From contig JAFGGG010000009.1 of the NCBI GenBank assembly GCA_016930675.1, forward strand, positions 124,001-188,000: a DNA stretch of 64,000 bases, written 5' to 3'. Below are positions 34,139 through 42,688 of the stretch, piece by piece (the first letter of the stretch is position 1; each line of letters starts with the position of its first letter). A program made the translations under genes and the position numbers. The stretch is from Spirochaetales bacterium. Its GTDB lineage: Bacteria > Spirochaetota > Spirochaetia > SZUA-6 > RPPD01. The notes beneath the pieces are model-generated. The model was not told the DNA's origin, made no database searches, and saw only the letters and a list, made by a program, of their open reading frames with translations.

Positions 34139-35674
34139 ATGAAAAAAATATTTTTAGTTGTTATATTATGTTTCCTCAAGCTTTGTGTTTGGTGTGAGCT
34201 GAAAGTAGACCGAGACGAGCTAACCAAGGGCAAAGGTGAGGAAATAGGATTTGTTAATTATAATGGTCCCTATCTTTATTACTACACCTTGGAAGAAATC
34301 AGAAACATAGGCGTTTTTTTGGGAAACAATATCGCAAAAGTATATTCACGGTCCACATTTAACGCACTTTATTCAATTATTCATGCTGTTGATTTAAATG
34401 ATTCCTCGGAAAAATTTGACGCTGATATTTTTGTTATCGAACCAAACGCTTTTTTAGATCATGTTAGAAATCTACGTGTTATTTTGGCCGGATTTTTACA
34501 GAGTGCTTACGGTTATTCATATGATGACGCCCTGCTTATTGCCAAATTCATAACGTATTACAATGCAACCTTCAGAGGCGATGTTTCATATTTTAAAGAA
34601 CACTATAAGGCAGTTGTGATGCGCCATGTTTCAGCTTACGACGCGGGTTTAGCCACGACATACAGCGAATGGCCCGGACGAACCAAAGTTTTGATACCTT
34701 TAAGCGATGATTTTGAAAAAGGCGACTTAAGTTCGCTGGACACCGAAGAGCTTACCAGAGAAGAAGTTATTGAGGACCTGAAAAAACTTGATGACAAAGG
34801 GGTCGAGGACAGAAAAGATATAGTGGAACTGCAGGAAAGGGAATTGGAAAAAGAAGAAAAAAAGCTGGAGGAGGATAAAGCTATCCTGGAAGAGGACAAG
34901 CGCCAACTGGAAGAAGACAAGCGTAAGTTGGAAGAAGATAAAAAAAGCGGAGAATATACCGACGAAGAAATCGCGGAGCGGGAAGAGGATATCAAGAAGC
35001 GGGAAGCTGAAATAAAGGAGCGGGAAACTGAAATTGCCAAGCGCGAAGAGGAAATTAAGGAAAAACAGGAAAAGATTAAAAAAACACGGGAAGATATTGC
35101 TGAAGATGACCGCAGTCTGCCCTCAGACAGTAAAAGCACCGACCGTGAAACCAGCATAACCGAAACTACCGATAGCGGTTCAGGTCAAGGATTATTCTTG
35201 AAAGTACAGGAGGGTGCCGAAGACAGCACCGGAGAGATAGTACTTCTGGATTTTAAATCAGATACATTATTGGCACGCACTGAAAATATTAAAATAAAGG
35301 AGCGCAGATTTTATGTTTTTTCGGGTGCTTTGCTGGTAACAGCCGAACCTGATGCTGAAAATAAAAGTTATCTGATGCTGCTCGATCCGGGTTCCTTGGA
35401 AGTCAGAATCAAGAGTGATGAGGAAGTATTTGCCCGCTCTCTAGTTCTCATGAACTCCAATAATATATTTGCGGTTATTAAAAAAGGGAACGCGTATTAC
35501 ATAGGTAAGTTCGACAGAAATTTAAAATTGCTTACCGCCACCGAGCAGGAAGTAAATCCTCTGACTCCGCTGTTTCTTTCCGGTAATTCACTCTACGCTC
35601 AGTCTAAGAGAGGAAAGGTGTTACAGCTGGCAGTGAGTAATTTAACGCTGCAAAAAACAGCTACGTTACCATAG
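34139..35674 (+). CDS. P83/100 family protein
   Basis: 511 residues, signal peptide ending near VWC-E, AGGAG 9 bases upstream. The N-terminal domain (GEEIGFVNYNGPYLYYYTLEE, NIGVFLG) matches the spirochaete P83/100 family known from Borrelia antigens and Treponema homologs. Residues about 210-345 form a highly charged coiled coil with short tandem repeats of L-E-E-D-K-R-x and E-I-x-x-R-E; the C-terminal 150 residues are a beta-rich domain. In Borrelia the protein is membrane associated with unknown function. Its stop is followed 1 base later by cobO, so the genes are coupled. Confidence 0.88.
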   Translation: MKKIFLVVILCFLKLCVWCELKVDRDELTKGKGEEIGFVNYNGPYLYYYTLEEIRNIGVFLGNNIAKVYSRSTFNALYSIIHAVDLNDSSEKFDADIFVIEPNAFLDHVRNLRVILAGFLQSAYGYSYDDALLIAKFITYYNATFRGDVSYFKEHYKAVVMRHVSAYDAGLATTYSEWPGRTKVLIPLSDDFEKGDLSSLDTEELTREEVIEDLKKLDDKGVEDRKDIVELQERELEKEEKKLEEDKAILEEDKRQLEEDKRKLEEDKKSGEYTDEEIAEREEDIKKREAEIKERETEIAKREEEIKEKQEKIKKTREDIAEDDRSLPSDSKSTDRETSITETTDSGSGQGLFLKVQEGAEDSTGEIVLLDFKSDTLLARTENIKIKERRFYVFSGALLVTAEPDAENKSYLMLLDPGSLEVRIKSDEEVFARSLVLMNSNNIFAVIKKGNAYYIGKFDRNLKLLTATEQEVNPLTPLFLSGNSLYAQSKRGKVLQLAVSNLTLQKTATLP

Positions 35675-35675
35675 C

Positions 35676-36203
35676 ATGCAAACAGGTATCATAATTATAT
35701 TTACCGGCGAGGGCAAAGGAAAGACAAGCGCGGCCCTGGGAACGGCATTACGAGCAGCCGGCCACAAGCAAAATGTGTGCATCATCCAATTTATTAAGCA
35801 TAAACATATGGTATGCGGTGAGCACAAGGCTTTAAAAGCCTTTTTACCTCAGATAGAACTGTATACTATCGGTTCGGGATTTATAACATCTAAAAATCTC
35901 AAGAAGAAAACTCATCAGGTACAGGCTCAAAAGGCGTGGCTTCTCGCTCAGGAAAAAATTCTTTCCGGCAAATTTGCTTTAGTCGTATTAGATGAGCTTA
36001 CTCATGTGATTTCGTTGAAATTGATTTCCGAACAGGAAGTTTTAAATTTTTTAACAAAAAAACCACCACATGTTAATGTTCTAATTACAGGCAGAGCTGC
36101 TTCTTCGTCTCTACTAAAAATCGCCGATCTGGTTACGGAATGTACTCAAATAAAACATCCGTACAAAAAAGGCAAAAAAGCATTAAAGGGAATAGACTAC
36201 TGA
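35676..36203 (+). CDS. cobO: cob(I)yrinic acid a,c-diamide adenosyltransferase
   Basis: 175 residues, the usual length of CobO/BtuR. Walker A GEGKGKTSAALG at 10-21, FIKHK, LLAQEKILSGKFALVVLDEL (Walker B), and VLITGRAAS match the family, which makes adenosylcobalamin from corrinoid and ATP. The W-G-A/E-F sequence often seen is replaced by IGSGFIT. No other cobalamin biosynthesis gene is near, so it probably supports salvage. The B12-type radical SAM gene upstream is a possible consumer of cobalamin but needs no adenosyl form. Confidence 0.9.
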   Translation: MQTGIIIIFTGEGKGKTSAALGTALRAAGHKQNVCIIQFIKHKHMVCGEHKALKAFLPQIELYTIGSGFITSKNLKKKTHQVQAQKAWLLAQEKILSGKFALVVLDELTHVISLKLISEQEVLNFLTKKPPHVNVLITGRAASSSLLKIADLVTECTQIKHPYKKGKKALKGIDY

Positions 36204-36230
36204 TCAGAATATTAAAAATACGTAATTTAT

Positions 36231-37535
36231 TTAATTATCAATCTCTTCAACCGTTCTTATTAATTCCTCGTGTTTGAAAGGTTTTGTGATTACAAGGTAA
36301 TTTTCCGCTAAAAAGTTTTCCTTAAGTTCATCCAACAATACTTTATCATCACCTAAGGCTGTGGAAAAAATAAATTTTGCTTTGCTGTTTAACTCAATAA
36401 TTTTTCTTGCCGCTTCTATTCCGGACATTATGGGCATGGTTATATCTATAATAACCAAATCGGGCCTAACTTCTTTGTATAATTTTACGGCTTTTCTACC
36501 GTCTAGTGCATAGCCGGCGATACGCCAACCCTGTTTTATCAGCAGCGGCGCCATTTTATAATGCACATACAGAGAATCATCCACGAGTAAAATAGATTTC
36601 GCAGAAGGGTTTTTTAATTTTAAGGTATTAAGCTTTACCCAGACTCTGCCATTTTGTTGCTGCACATTTTCCCCCCGCAACTGATCAAGTAAATTGGCAA
36701 AAACCAAGGAATCTATATCAACACCCGCCTTTGCGTATTCCATATTAATAATCTCTCTCAGTATCATTGCTTTCTTTTTAACCTCGTCGATAGACAGACC
36801 ATACCATTCTTCCAGCATATGGAATCCTTGCTTCAAATTACTGATTTGAAAAGCGGGTATGGTAATTGCCACAATAGTCCCTCCTTCGGGATTATCTAAA
36901 AGCTTAATATCCCCCCCCTCTTTATTTATTATATTCTGGACTATCCACAATCCCATGCCTGAACCTTCAATGTGTTTAGCAGTTTGGGCCCTGTATGATC
37001 TTTGGAACACCTTGTCCTTTTCTTCATCGGGAATCCCCATTCCGTTGTCCATTATCTTAATTTCAATATCATCCTGTAAGCGTTGCAACTGAATAATGAC
37101 GTTTGTTTTAGAATCCGAATATTTTAAGGCGTTTTCGATTACATTACAGAGTACATTTTTAAAAACACGCCCGGTTTCTACAAAAAACAGTTTCCTAGAA
37201 GTATAGTTAAATTTTATCCGAGGATGTTCAGAGAGAGGAATCCTCTCTTTTTCCAGAGAGATTGAATTTATCATCTCGACCAGTGAAAATATTCTTTTTT
37301 CAAAACTGATATACCCCAATGCTTCCGCTACCAGATTATAGAGTTCGTTTATATGCTTTGTGAGAGAATTGGCAACCCCAGTAGAGGGAAGATCCACCAA
37401 GAGAGCAAAAATATTGGTAAAAAGATTTTTTGTATCGTGCGCAAGAATATCGAGTGTGGTTTGCATGATGATGGCATCTTCCGAGAGTTTTAATTCAACA
37501 TCATTCCACTTCAAAAGATGCTTCTGCTTATACAT
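36231..37535 (-). CDS. soluble histidine kinase with C-terminal receiver
   Basis: 434 residues, AAGGAG 9 bases before the ATG. There is hardly any sensor region: the phospho-acceptor His33 lies in LAHDTKN, followed by an ATPase with N box (NVLCNVIENALKYS), G1 (DNGMGIP) and G2 (GSGMGLWIV). A linker of about 70 residues leads to a receiver (SILLVDDSL, Asp in VIIDITMP, Lys in ITKPF). With no transmembrane or input domain it is likely driven by partner proteins. The cognate output is unknown. Confidence 0.9.
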   Translation of the reverse strand: MYKQKHLLKWNDVELKLSEDAIIMQTTLDILAHDTKNLFTNIFALLVDLPSTGVANSLTKHINELYNLVAEALGYISFEKRIFSLVEMINSISLEKERIPLSEHPRIKFNYTSRKLFFVETGRVFKNVLCNVIENALKYSDSKTNVIIQLQRLQDDIEIKIMDNGMGIPDEEKDKVFQRSYRAQTAKHIEGSGMGLWIVQNIINKEGGDIKLLDNPEGGTIVAITIPAFQISNLKQGFHMLEEWYGLSIDEVKKKAMILREIINMEYAKAGVDIDSLVFANLLDQLRGENVQQQNGRVWVKLNTLKLKNPSAKSILLVDDSLYVHYKMAPLLIKQGWRIAGYALDGRKAVKLYKEVRPDLVIIDITMPIMSGIEAARKIIELNSKAKFIFSTALGDDKVLLDELKENFLAENYLVITKPFKHEELIRTVEEIDN

Positions 37536-37654
37536 GAGCGAAAACTCCTTTTTACTCGCTTCCTCATGTGTTGTTTAGTTTAATATATTGTGATTTTATT
37601 ATAGTGAATTTGATTTATGTTTGCCAGAAAATAACTTTTTTATTTAAAACTTGT

Positions 37655-38326
37655 TTAGTTCACTTTCCTTTTAACGGATACTTCAGATATATAACTTGTT
37701 TCAAGCCCGTTTAATGCTTTTACCCAGATTAAAAATTTTTCCGCTTCTTTTTTTATGGTATAAGGTCCGATACGCACACGATAGAAAGTCTTTCCATTAA
37801 CACTCTTGGTTGAAATTCTACCGGGCAAACCCTTCTCCATAAGAAAATCATTAAGATCATCAGCTTTGTGTCTATCAATATAGGAACCGGCCTGTATCCA
37901 ATATTCTTTAGCCAACACAGTACGTGACTTGGCAGGTGAAGTTGCGATGCCGGAAGAGGTTGTTTTGGCTGTTGTTTTAGGTGTTGTGTCTTTGGGTTTA
38001 GTGGCTGATTCTTTGGTATCTTCCTCTTTAACTCGTACGGCTTCTTCTTTCTCTTGTTCATCGGCCTCGCCTATGACCACATCACTCGATATTACATCAT
38101 TTTCTTCTAATGTCGGTTCCAATCCGGTTAAAGGATAGTTCTCCCTTGTATAATCAAAGGCATAGCTTTCTGCATTTATACGCGACATCGGTGTGTTCAT
38201 TCCCGACCTGTCATCCGTTTGTATGGTTAAGGTCTCATCCTTCAATAAAATTAATCCCCCCAGCAGAACAATAATTGCCGCTACGGTAACCGATAGAATG
38301 ATCCAGATAAGTTTTTGATTCTCCAT
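37655..38326 (-). CDS. membrane-anchored SPOR-domain protein
   Basis: 223 residues. One N-terminal transmembrane helix (IWIILSVTVAAIIVLLGGLILL), a disordered Glu/Lys/Thr-rich linker, and a C-terminal SPOR domain (about 140-218: EYWIQAGSYIDRHKADDLNDF, RVRIGPYTIKKEAEKFL). SPOR domains bind denuded septal peptidoglycan, so a role in division or cell-wall remodelling is likely. It starts 5 bases after coaE, and the Shine-Dalgarno GGAGAGGGG lies inside the end of coaE. Confidence 0.88.
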   Translation of the reverse strand: MENQKLIWIILSVTVAAIIVLLGGLILLKDETLTIQTDDRSGMNTPMSRINAESYAFDYTRENYPLTGLEPTLEENDVISSDVVIGEADEQEKEEAVRVKEEDTKESATKPKDTTPKTTAKTTSSGIATSPAKSRTVLAKEYWIQAGSYIDRHKADDLNDFLMEKGLPGRISTKSVNGKTFYRVRIGPYTIKKEAEKFLIWVKALNGLETSYISEVSVKRKVN

Positions 38327-38331
38327 GCTTT

Positions 38332-38919
38332 TTACCCCTCTCCTCTGTGTCTTTGCTTCAAAATCCCAAGTATTCGCTTTTCTAGCTTCTGAATACTTTC
38401 TTTATTGTATTCATAATAAATATCGACTCCTGGTAATTTTAATTTAGTGAAGATTTGAAATTGAGAGAAAAATCTCCTTAATATATTCCAGATCGACAGT
38501 TTATCTCTGCTTAGAGCCCGGTTTACCCGTACCCAAAACGGTGCTTTAATATATATAATAAAATCACAGAAACCATGAAGCTGCATTTGAAAAAGTAAAG
38601 CGGCATTAATTACATAATTCTCATTGTTTTTTTTTATTATGTTTTGAATACGTGTTTTCATAAGGGGATGCAGGATATGCTCAAGTCGTATTCTTTGTTT
38701 TTTACTTTTAAATACGATTTTTGCCAGTTTCTTCCTGTCGATCTTTCCCGCTTGATCAAGAATTCTGCTGCCGAAAGTACGGATTACTTGTCTGGCTTGA
38801 TTTTCTAAGACCTGATGCCCTATTTTGTCTACATCTATTTCTGTAAAGCCGTGTTCGGTTAGAATACATGACACTACATTTTTCCCGGAACAGTACTTGC
38901 CGGTCACACCGATTACCAT
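38332..38919 (-). CDS. coaE: dephospho-CoA kinase
   Basis: 195 residues from ATG 38919, 2 bases after the polA stop; longer starts inside polA are less likely. It phosphorylates dephospho-CoA in the last step of CoA synthesis. The phosphate loop reads GVTGKYCSGKN, with Asn in place of the usual Ser/Thr; this variant is, as far as I recall, typical of spirochaetes. Also seen: IDVDKIGHQVLE, FGSRILDQAGKIDRKKLAKIVF, and YVINAALLFQ. In a coupled run after polA. Confidence 0.9.
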   Translation of the reverse strand: MVIGVTGKYCSGKNVVSCILTEHGFTEIDVDKIGHQVLENQARQVIRTFGSRILDQAGKIDRKKLAKIVFKSKKQRIRLEHILHPLMKTRIQNIIKKNNENYVINAALLFQMQLHGFCDFIIYIKAPFWVRVNRALSRDKLSIWNILRRFFSQFQIFTKLKLPGVDIYYEYNKESIQKLEKRILGILKQRHRGEG

Positions 38920-38921
38920 AA

Positions 38922-41624
38922 CTAATGAATGTTTCCCCAACTTTCTCCGCACTCAATATTTACCTTCAGGCCAACTTTCAGTTTGACCACATTTTCCATA
39001 ATAGATTTTAACAAATCCTTTGCGGAAGCTAATTCAGCCTCCGGAACCTCGAAAATTAGTTCATCGTGGACTTGAAGCAGGAGTGTTGTTTTTAAACCTT
39101 TCTCATGTAGTGCTGCGGCGATTTCCAGCATGGCGCATTTAACAATATCCGCGGCACTGCCTTGAACCGTGGTATTAACAGCGATCCTTTCGGCCGCCAT
39201 CTTTTCCATCCGGTTTTTACTATTTATATTCAATATTTTCCGCTTTCTTCCCATAATAGTCTGTACATATTCACACACTTCAGCAGATTTTATGGTATTT
39301 TCTATATAAATTTTAACGTGACGAAATTTTTCAAAATAGCTATTTATGAACTCTTCGGCTTGCTTTCTGCTTATTTTCAGATCTCTGGCCAGCCTAAAGG
39401 AAGACATTCCGTAAATTACTCCAAAATTTATCGTCTTACCGAGCCTCCGCTGATCGGGAGTTATATGTTCCCGTTTTTCATTAAAAATAATTGCCGCTGT
39501 TTCAGTATGTACATCCCGGCCGCTGTTAAACGCATCAATAAGCAGGGTATCGTGCGAGAGATGAGCCAGGACCGCCAACTCAATCTGTGAGTAATCGGCG
39601 CTTAAAAACACAGATCCGGCTTTGGGTACAAACGCTTCCCTGATCTTTCGTCCGTCTTCATCTCTAATGGGAATATTCTGTAAGTTGGGATCTTTGCTGG
39701 CGAGCCGTCCCGTTGTGGTTCCGGTTTGAATAAATTGGGTATGAATTCTCCCTGTTTGAGTGTGGATAAGCTCCGGCAGAGTATCCAAATAGGTATTTTT
39801 TAATTTGGCCATAGATCGATGCTCTAATACCAGGCGCGGCACCGCATCATCAGTCGTCGCGGATAAAATTTCCAGCACCTGAGTGTCCGTTGAATAACCG
39901 GTTTTTGTCTTTTTTACAGGTTTAAGATCCCGTTCCGTAAAAAGCACCTGCTGCAATTGTTTGGTAGAGTTGATATTAAATTCCTTGCCGCAGAGTTTGT
40001 AAATCTGCTCTTCCAAATCCTTCATTCTGACGGCATACTGCCCGCTTAACTGTCGTAACTTTTGAGGTAAAATACGGATACCTTCCAACTCCATGTCGGC
40101 AAGTACTCTTACCAAAGGCATTTCAATATCATAAAAAACTTTTACTAAATCCTGTTCCTTTAACAGGGTTTTAAAATGTAAATAGAGTTTAAATGTTATA
40201 TCCGCGTCTTCAGCCGCGTAATCTGCGGCTTTTTGAAGATCGATATCTGATAGTAATTTACCGCTCTTTTTTTCTATAAGATCACCATACTTTATGGTTT
40301 TGTGATTTAAATATTTTTCCGCTAATTTATCGATATTATAAGCGCTCATAGATCCGCTTTCCAATACCCACGCCGCAATCATAGTGTCAAAATAAATTCC
40401 TGTTATGGTAATGCCCCAGCGCTTTAATACTTTGTAATCATATTTTATATTTTGACCAATAACTCGAGACTGCGGATTTCCCAATAGTTCCCTTAATTTT
40501 TGCTTTACCACTTCCTGATCCAATACATGAGCGTCGTTTGCTTTTATGGGTATGTAGCACGCTTTGTCAGGAGCCGTACAGAGGGAAAAGCCGATCGGAG
40601 AGGCCAGCATATCATCCGTGCTGTCAGTTTCGATATCGAAAGCAAAAATGGTGCTTTTACGCGCATCATCAATCCACCGCTCCAGATCCATAAGCTTGGT
40701 AACCGTAGCATAGGCTCCTGATTTTGTGTTCGTTAGATTAAGCTCCTCTTCCACCACTCCGCCCAGATCCTCAACAAGGGTTTTCATGCCTTCTTTGGAA
40801 AAAAGCGGAATAGCCTTATCAATATCTAATGCTTTTAGTTCAAGCTCACTTAGTTTAACATTAAGCGGTACATCCTTACGCAGTGTCACCAGTCTCCTGC
40901 TTAATTCCGCAGAATCCTTACCCTGCTGCAGTTTTTGTTTCCGGCTTTCAGGCGTAATATCCTGAATATGCGCATAGATATTATCGAGTGTATTATATTG
41001 TTCGAGTAATTTTACCGCAGTTTTGGGTCCGATCCCCTGAACTCCGGGAATATTATCCGACTGGTCACCCGTGAGAGCCAAATAATCTATAAGCTGCTCG
41101 GGATATATTCCCAATTTATCGTGCACCTCATCCCTGTTCCACACATCAAAACCGTTTGCTCCTTTTTGCTGGCGCAGTACAACCGTATTATCTCCCACAA
41201 CCTGAAGAATATCTTTATCTTTAGTGATAATAAAACAGTGGAAATTCTCTTTTTTACACTGCTGTGCCAGAGTGGCGATTATGTCATCCGCTTCGAAACC
41301 GTCACAGCGCAGAAGTGAAATACCAAGCGTTTTTAAAATTTCTTCAATGACATCTATCTGGATGTGCAGCTCTTCCGGAGTGGCATCACGCTGTGCTTTA
41401 TAAGGCGGGTACTCTTTATGGCGGAAGGTCTTTACTTTTGAATCAAATACTACCGCCAGATGCGATGGATGACGCTCCCTTTTCATGGCAAATAATGAGC
41501 GAAAAAATCCGTATATGGCTGACGAATTTCTTCCTTCCGGATTAAACAGAGGTCTGTTTTTAAATGCATAATATGCCTGATAAATGAGATTATAACCGTC
41601 GATAAGATACAATGCTTTTATCAT
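38922..41624 (-). CDS. polA: DNA polymerase I
   Basis: 900 residues with all three domains. 5'-3' exonuclease/flap domain (1-290: LIDGYNLIYQAYYAF, GFEADDIIAT, LTGDQSDNIPGVQGIGPKTAVKLL); 3'-5' exonuclease (about 315-490) with intact FDIETD and YDYKVLKRWG; polymerase (about 510-900) with motif A DYSQIELAVLAHLS, O helix RLGKTINFGVIYGMSS, and motif C QVHDELIFEV. It overlaps the flgN-like gene by 4 bases (ATGA), tying its translation to flagellar chaperone genes. Confidence 0.97.
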   Translation of the reverse strand: MIKALYLIDGYNLIYQAYYAFKNRPLFNPEGRNSSAIYGFFRSLFAMKRERHPSHLAVVFDSKVKTFRHKEYPPYKAQRDATPEELHIQIDVIEEILKTLGISLLRCDGFEADDIIATLAQQCKKENFHCFIITKDKDILQVVGDNTVVLRQQKGANGFDVWNRDEVHDKLGIYPEQLIDYLALTGDQSDNIPGVQGIGPKTAVKLLEQYNTLDNIYAHIQDITPESRKQKLQQGKDSAELSRRLVTLRKDVPLNVKLSELELKALDIDKAIPLFSKEGMKTLVEDLGGVVEEELNLTNTKSGAYATVTKLMDLERWIDDARKSTIFAFDIETDSTDDMLASPIGFSLCTAPDKACYIPIKANDAHVLDQEVVKQKLRELLGNPQSRVIGQNIKYDYKVLKRWGITITGIYFDTMIAAWVLESGSMSAYNIDKLAEKYLNHKTIKYGDLIEKKSGKLLSDIDLQKAADYAAEDADITFKLYLHFKTLLKEQDLVKVFYDIEMPLVRVLADMELEGIRILPQKLRQLSGQYAVRMKDLEEQIYKLCGKEFNINSTKQLQQVLFTERDLKPVKKTKTGYSTDTQVLEILSATTDDAVPRLVLEHRSMAKLKNTYLDTLPELIHTQTGRIHTQFIQTGTTTGRLASKDPNLQNIPIRDEDGRKIREAFVPKAGSVFLSADYSQIELAVLAHLSHDTLLIDAFNSGRDVHTETAAIIFNEKREHITPDQRRLGKTINFGVIYGMSSFRLARDLKISRKQAEEFINSYFEKFRHVKIYIENTIKSAEVCEYVQTIMGRKRKILNINSKNRMEKMAAERIAVNTTVQGSAADIVKCAMLEIAAALHEKGLKTTLLLQVHDELIFEVPEAELASAKDLLKSIMENVVKLKVGLKVNIECGESWGNIH

Positions 41625-42100
41625 GAACTAATATCTATAAAATTTGGTGTCCCGATCTTTTTATATGGCGAGCTTACCTTATACGATCTAAAAGGTAAAG
41701 CGGCTAACTCCTTTTTCATGAGAGCAAGCTTCTCCTTTACCAGTGTTTTATTGGTTGTATTTGCCTGATATGCCTGTTCCGTTAATTCCTGCAACAGTGT
41801 GAACATTTCTTGTATATCCCGGGCAGGCTGGTTTTGAACCAGGTTTTGATATTTTTTTTTCCAATTTGTAAGTGCTTTATCGCATGCGGTAAGAGTGGTA
41901 TTGAATCTGTTCTCCAATTCAATATATACGGAAATCTTATCCATATCTTCACTGAGAATAGCTGCTTTTTCTTTTTCTAATAGATTCAAATACTGTTTCA
42001 GGTTTTTATGTTGCGCAGCCAGGAGATGCTTAAGATTTTTAATAATAAGGTTACCTGTTTTTGTATACTGCTGTATATTATGCGAGGATTTTTCAGACAT
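41621..42100 (-). CDS. FlgN-like flagellar export chaperone
   Basis: 159 residues, helical. FlgN-type heptad pattern: NLKHLLAAQHKNLKQYLNLLEKEKAAILSEDMDKISVYIELEN near the N-terminus, and further helices. FlgN proteins protect hook-filament junction proteins FlgK/FlgL before export. Family similarity is weak at residue level, but position directly after fliS supports it. Stop overlaps polA start (ATGA). Confidence 0.65.
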   Translation of the reverse strand: MSEKSSHNIQQYTKTGNLIIKNLKHLLAAQHKNLKQYLNLLEKEKAAILSEDMDKISVYIELENRFNTTLTACDKALTNWKKKYQNLVQNQPARDIQEMFTLLQELTEQAYQANTTNKTLVKEKLALMKKELAALPFRSYKVSSPYKKIGTPNFIDISS

Positions 42101-42123
42101 CGGTAATATTAAAAATACCTCTT

Positions 42124-42552
42124 TTACCCTGCGATATTAATACCGGTAGAGTTACTCTGATTCTGTTCCGCACCTGCTTTATTTGCTACTTCAGCCCAGG
42201 CAGAACGCAGTTCCATAAGCAGTTTCTTTACTTCGCCCAGTAGTTTCGTATCCTTTTTAATATTGGCTTCCAGAAGCTTACGGTTCATATACATGTAAAG
42301 ACTGAACAGGCTCCTGGCAATTTCTCCGCCCTTTTCAAAATCAAGCGAAACCATAAGCTCGGTAACAATATCTTGCGTGCGGATAATATGACTGCTCACT
42401 TTATCGTAAGCGGCAAATTTTTTATCTATATTCTCAGAAGCCAGATTTATATACTTAATTGCTCCATCATAAAGCATAAGAATAAGTTTTCCCGGAGTAG
42501 CTGTTTTAATCTGCGTTTCTCTATAGGAATGAACAGGGTCCATCTTATTCAA
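42124..42552 (-). CDS. fliS: flagellar export chaperone FliS
   Basis: 142 residues. FliS features: SYRETQIKTATPGKLILMLYDGAIKYI, DIVTELMVSLDFEKGGEIARSLFSLYMYMNRKLLEANIKKD. It binds the C-terminus of flagellin in the cytosol and prevents early polymerisation. The start is TTG at 42552, with GGGAGG about 10 bases upstream; a tiny MKQIE reading frame lies in between. 23 bp upstream of the flgN-like gene. Confidence 0.93.
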   Translation of the reverse strand: MNKMDPVHSYRETQIKTATPGKLILMLYDGAIKYINLASENIDKKFAAYDKVSSHIIRTQDIVTELMVSLDFEKGGEIARSLFSLYMYMNRKLLEANIKKDTKLLGEVKKLLMELRSAWAEVANKAGAEQNQSNSTGINIAG

Positions 42553-42688
42553 TTTGTTTCATCCTCCCTTTAACATCTTTCTCGCCATTTAATATATCGA
42601 CAACGTCCATTGTTAACTTAAGGCTCTACCTGTATAAATCTACTAATTTCTCTATTTTTTTCAATAGCTTTTGCTTAAAATATTATTT

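Noticed and set aside
34636-35157. Long Ser/Arg-rich open frame on the minus strand
   Set aside because: It is the antisense of the Glu/Lys-rich coiled coil of the P83/100 gene; codon complementarity explains the composition, and there is no start signal.
42553-42575. Five-codon MKQIE leader peptide before fliS
   Set aside because: Its ATG directly abuts the Shine-Dalgarno, which is better spaced for the fliS TTG; probably chance.
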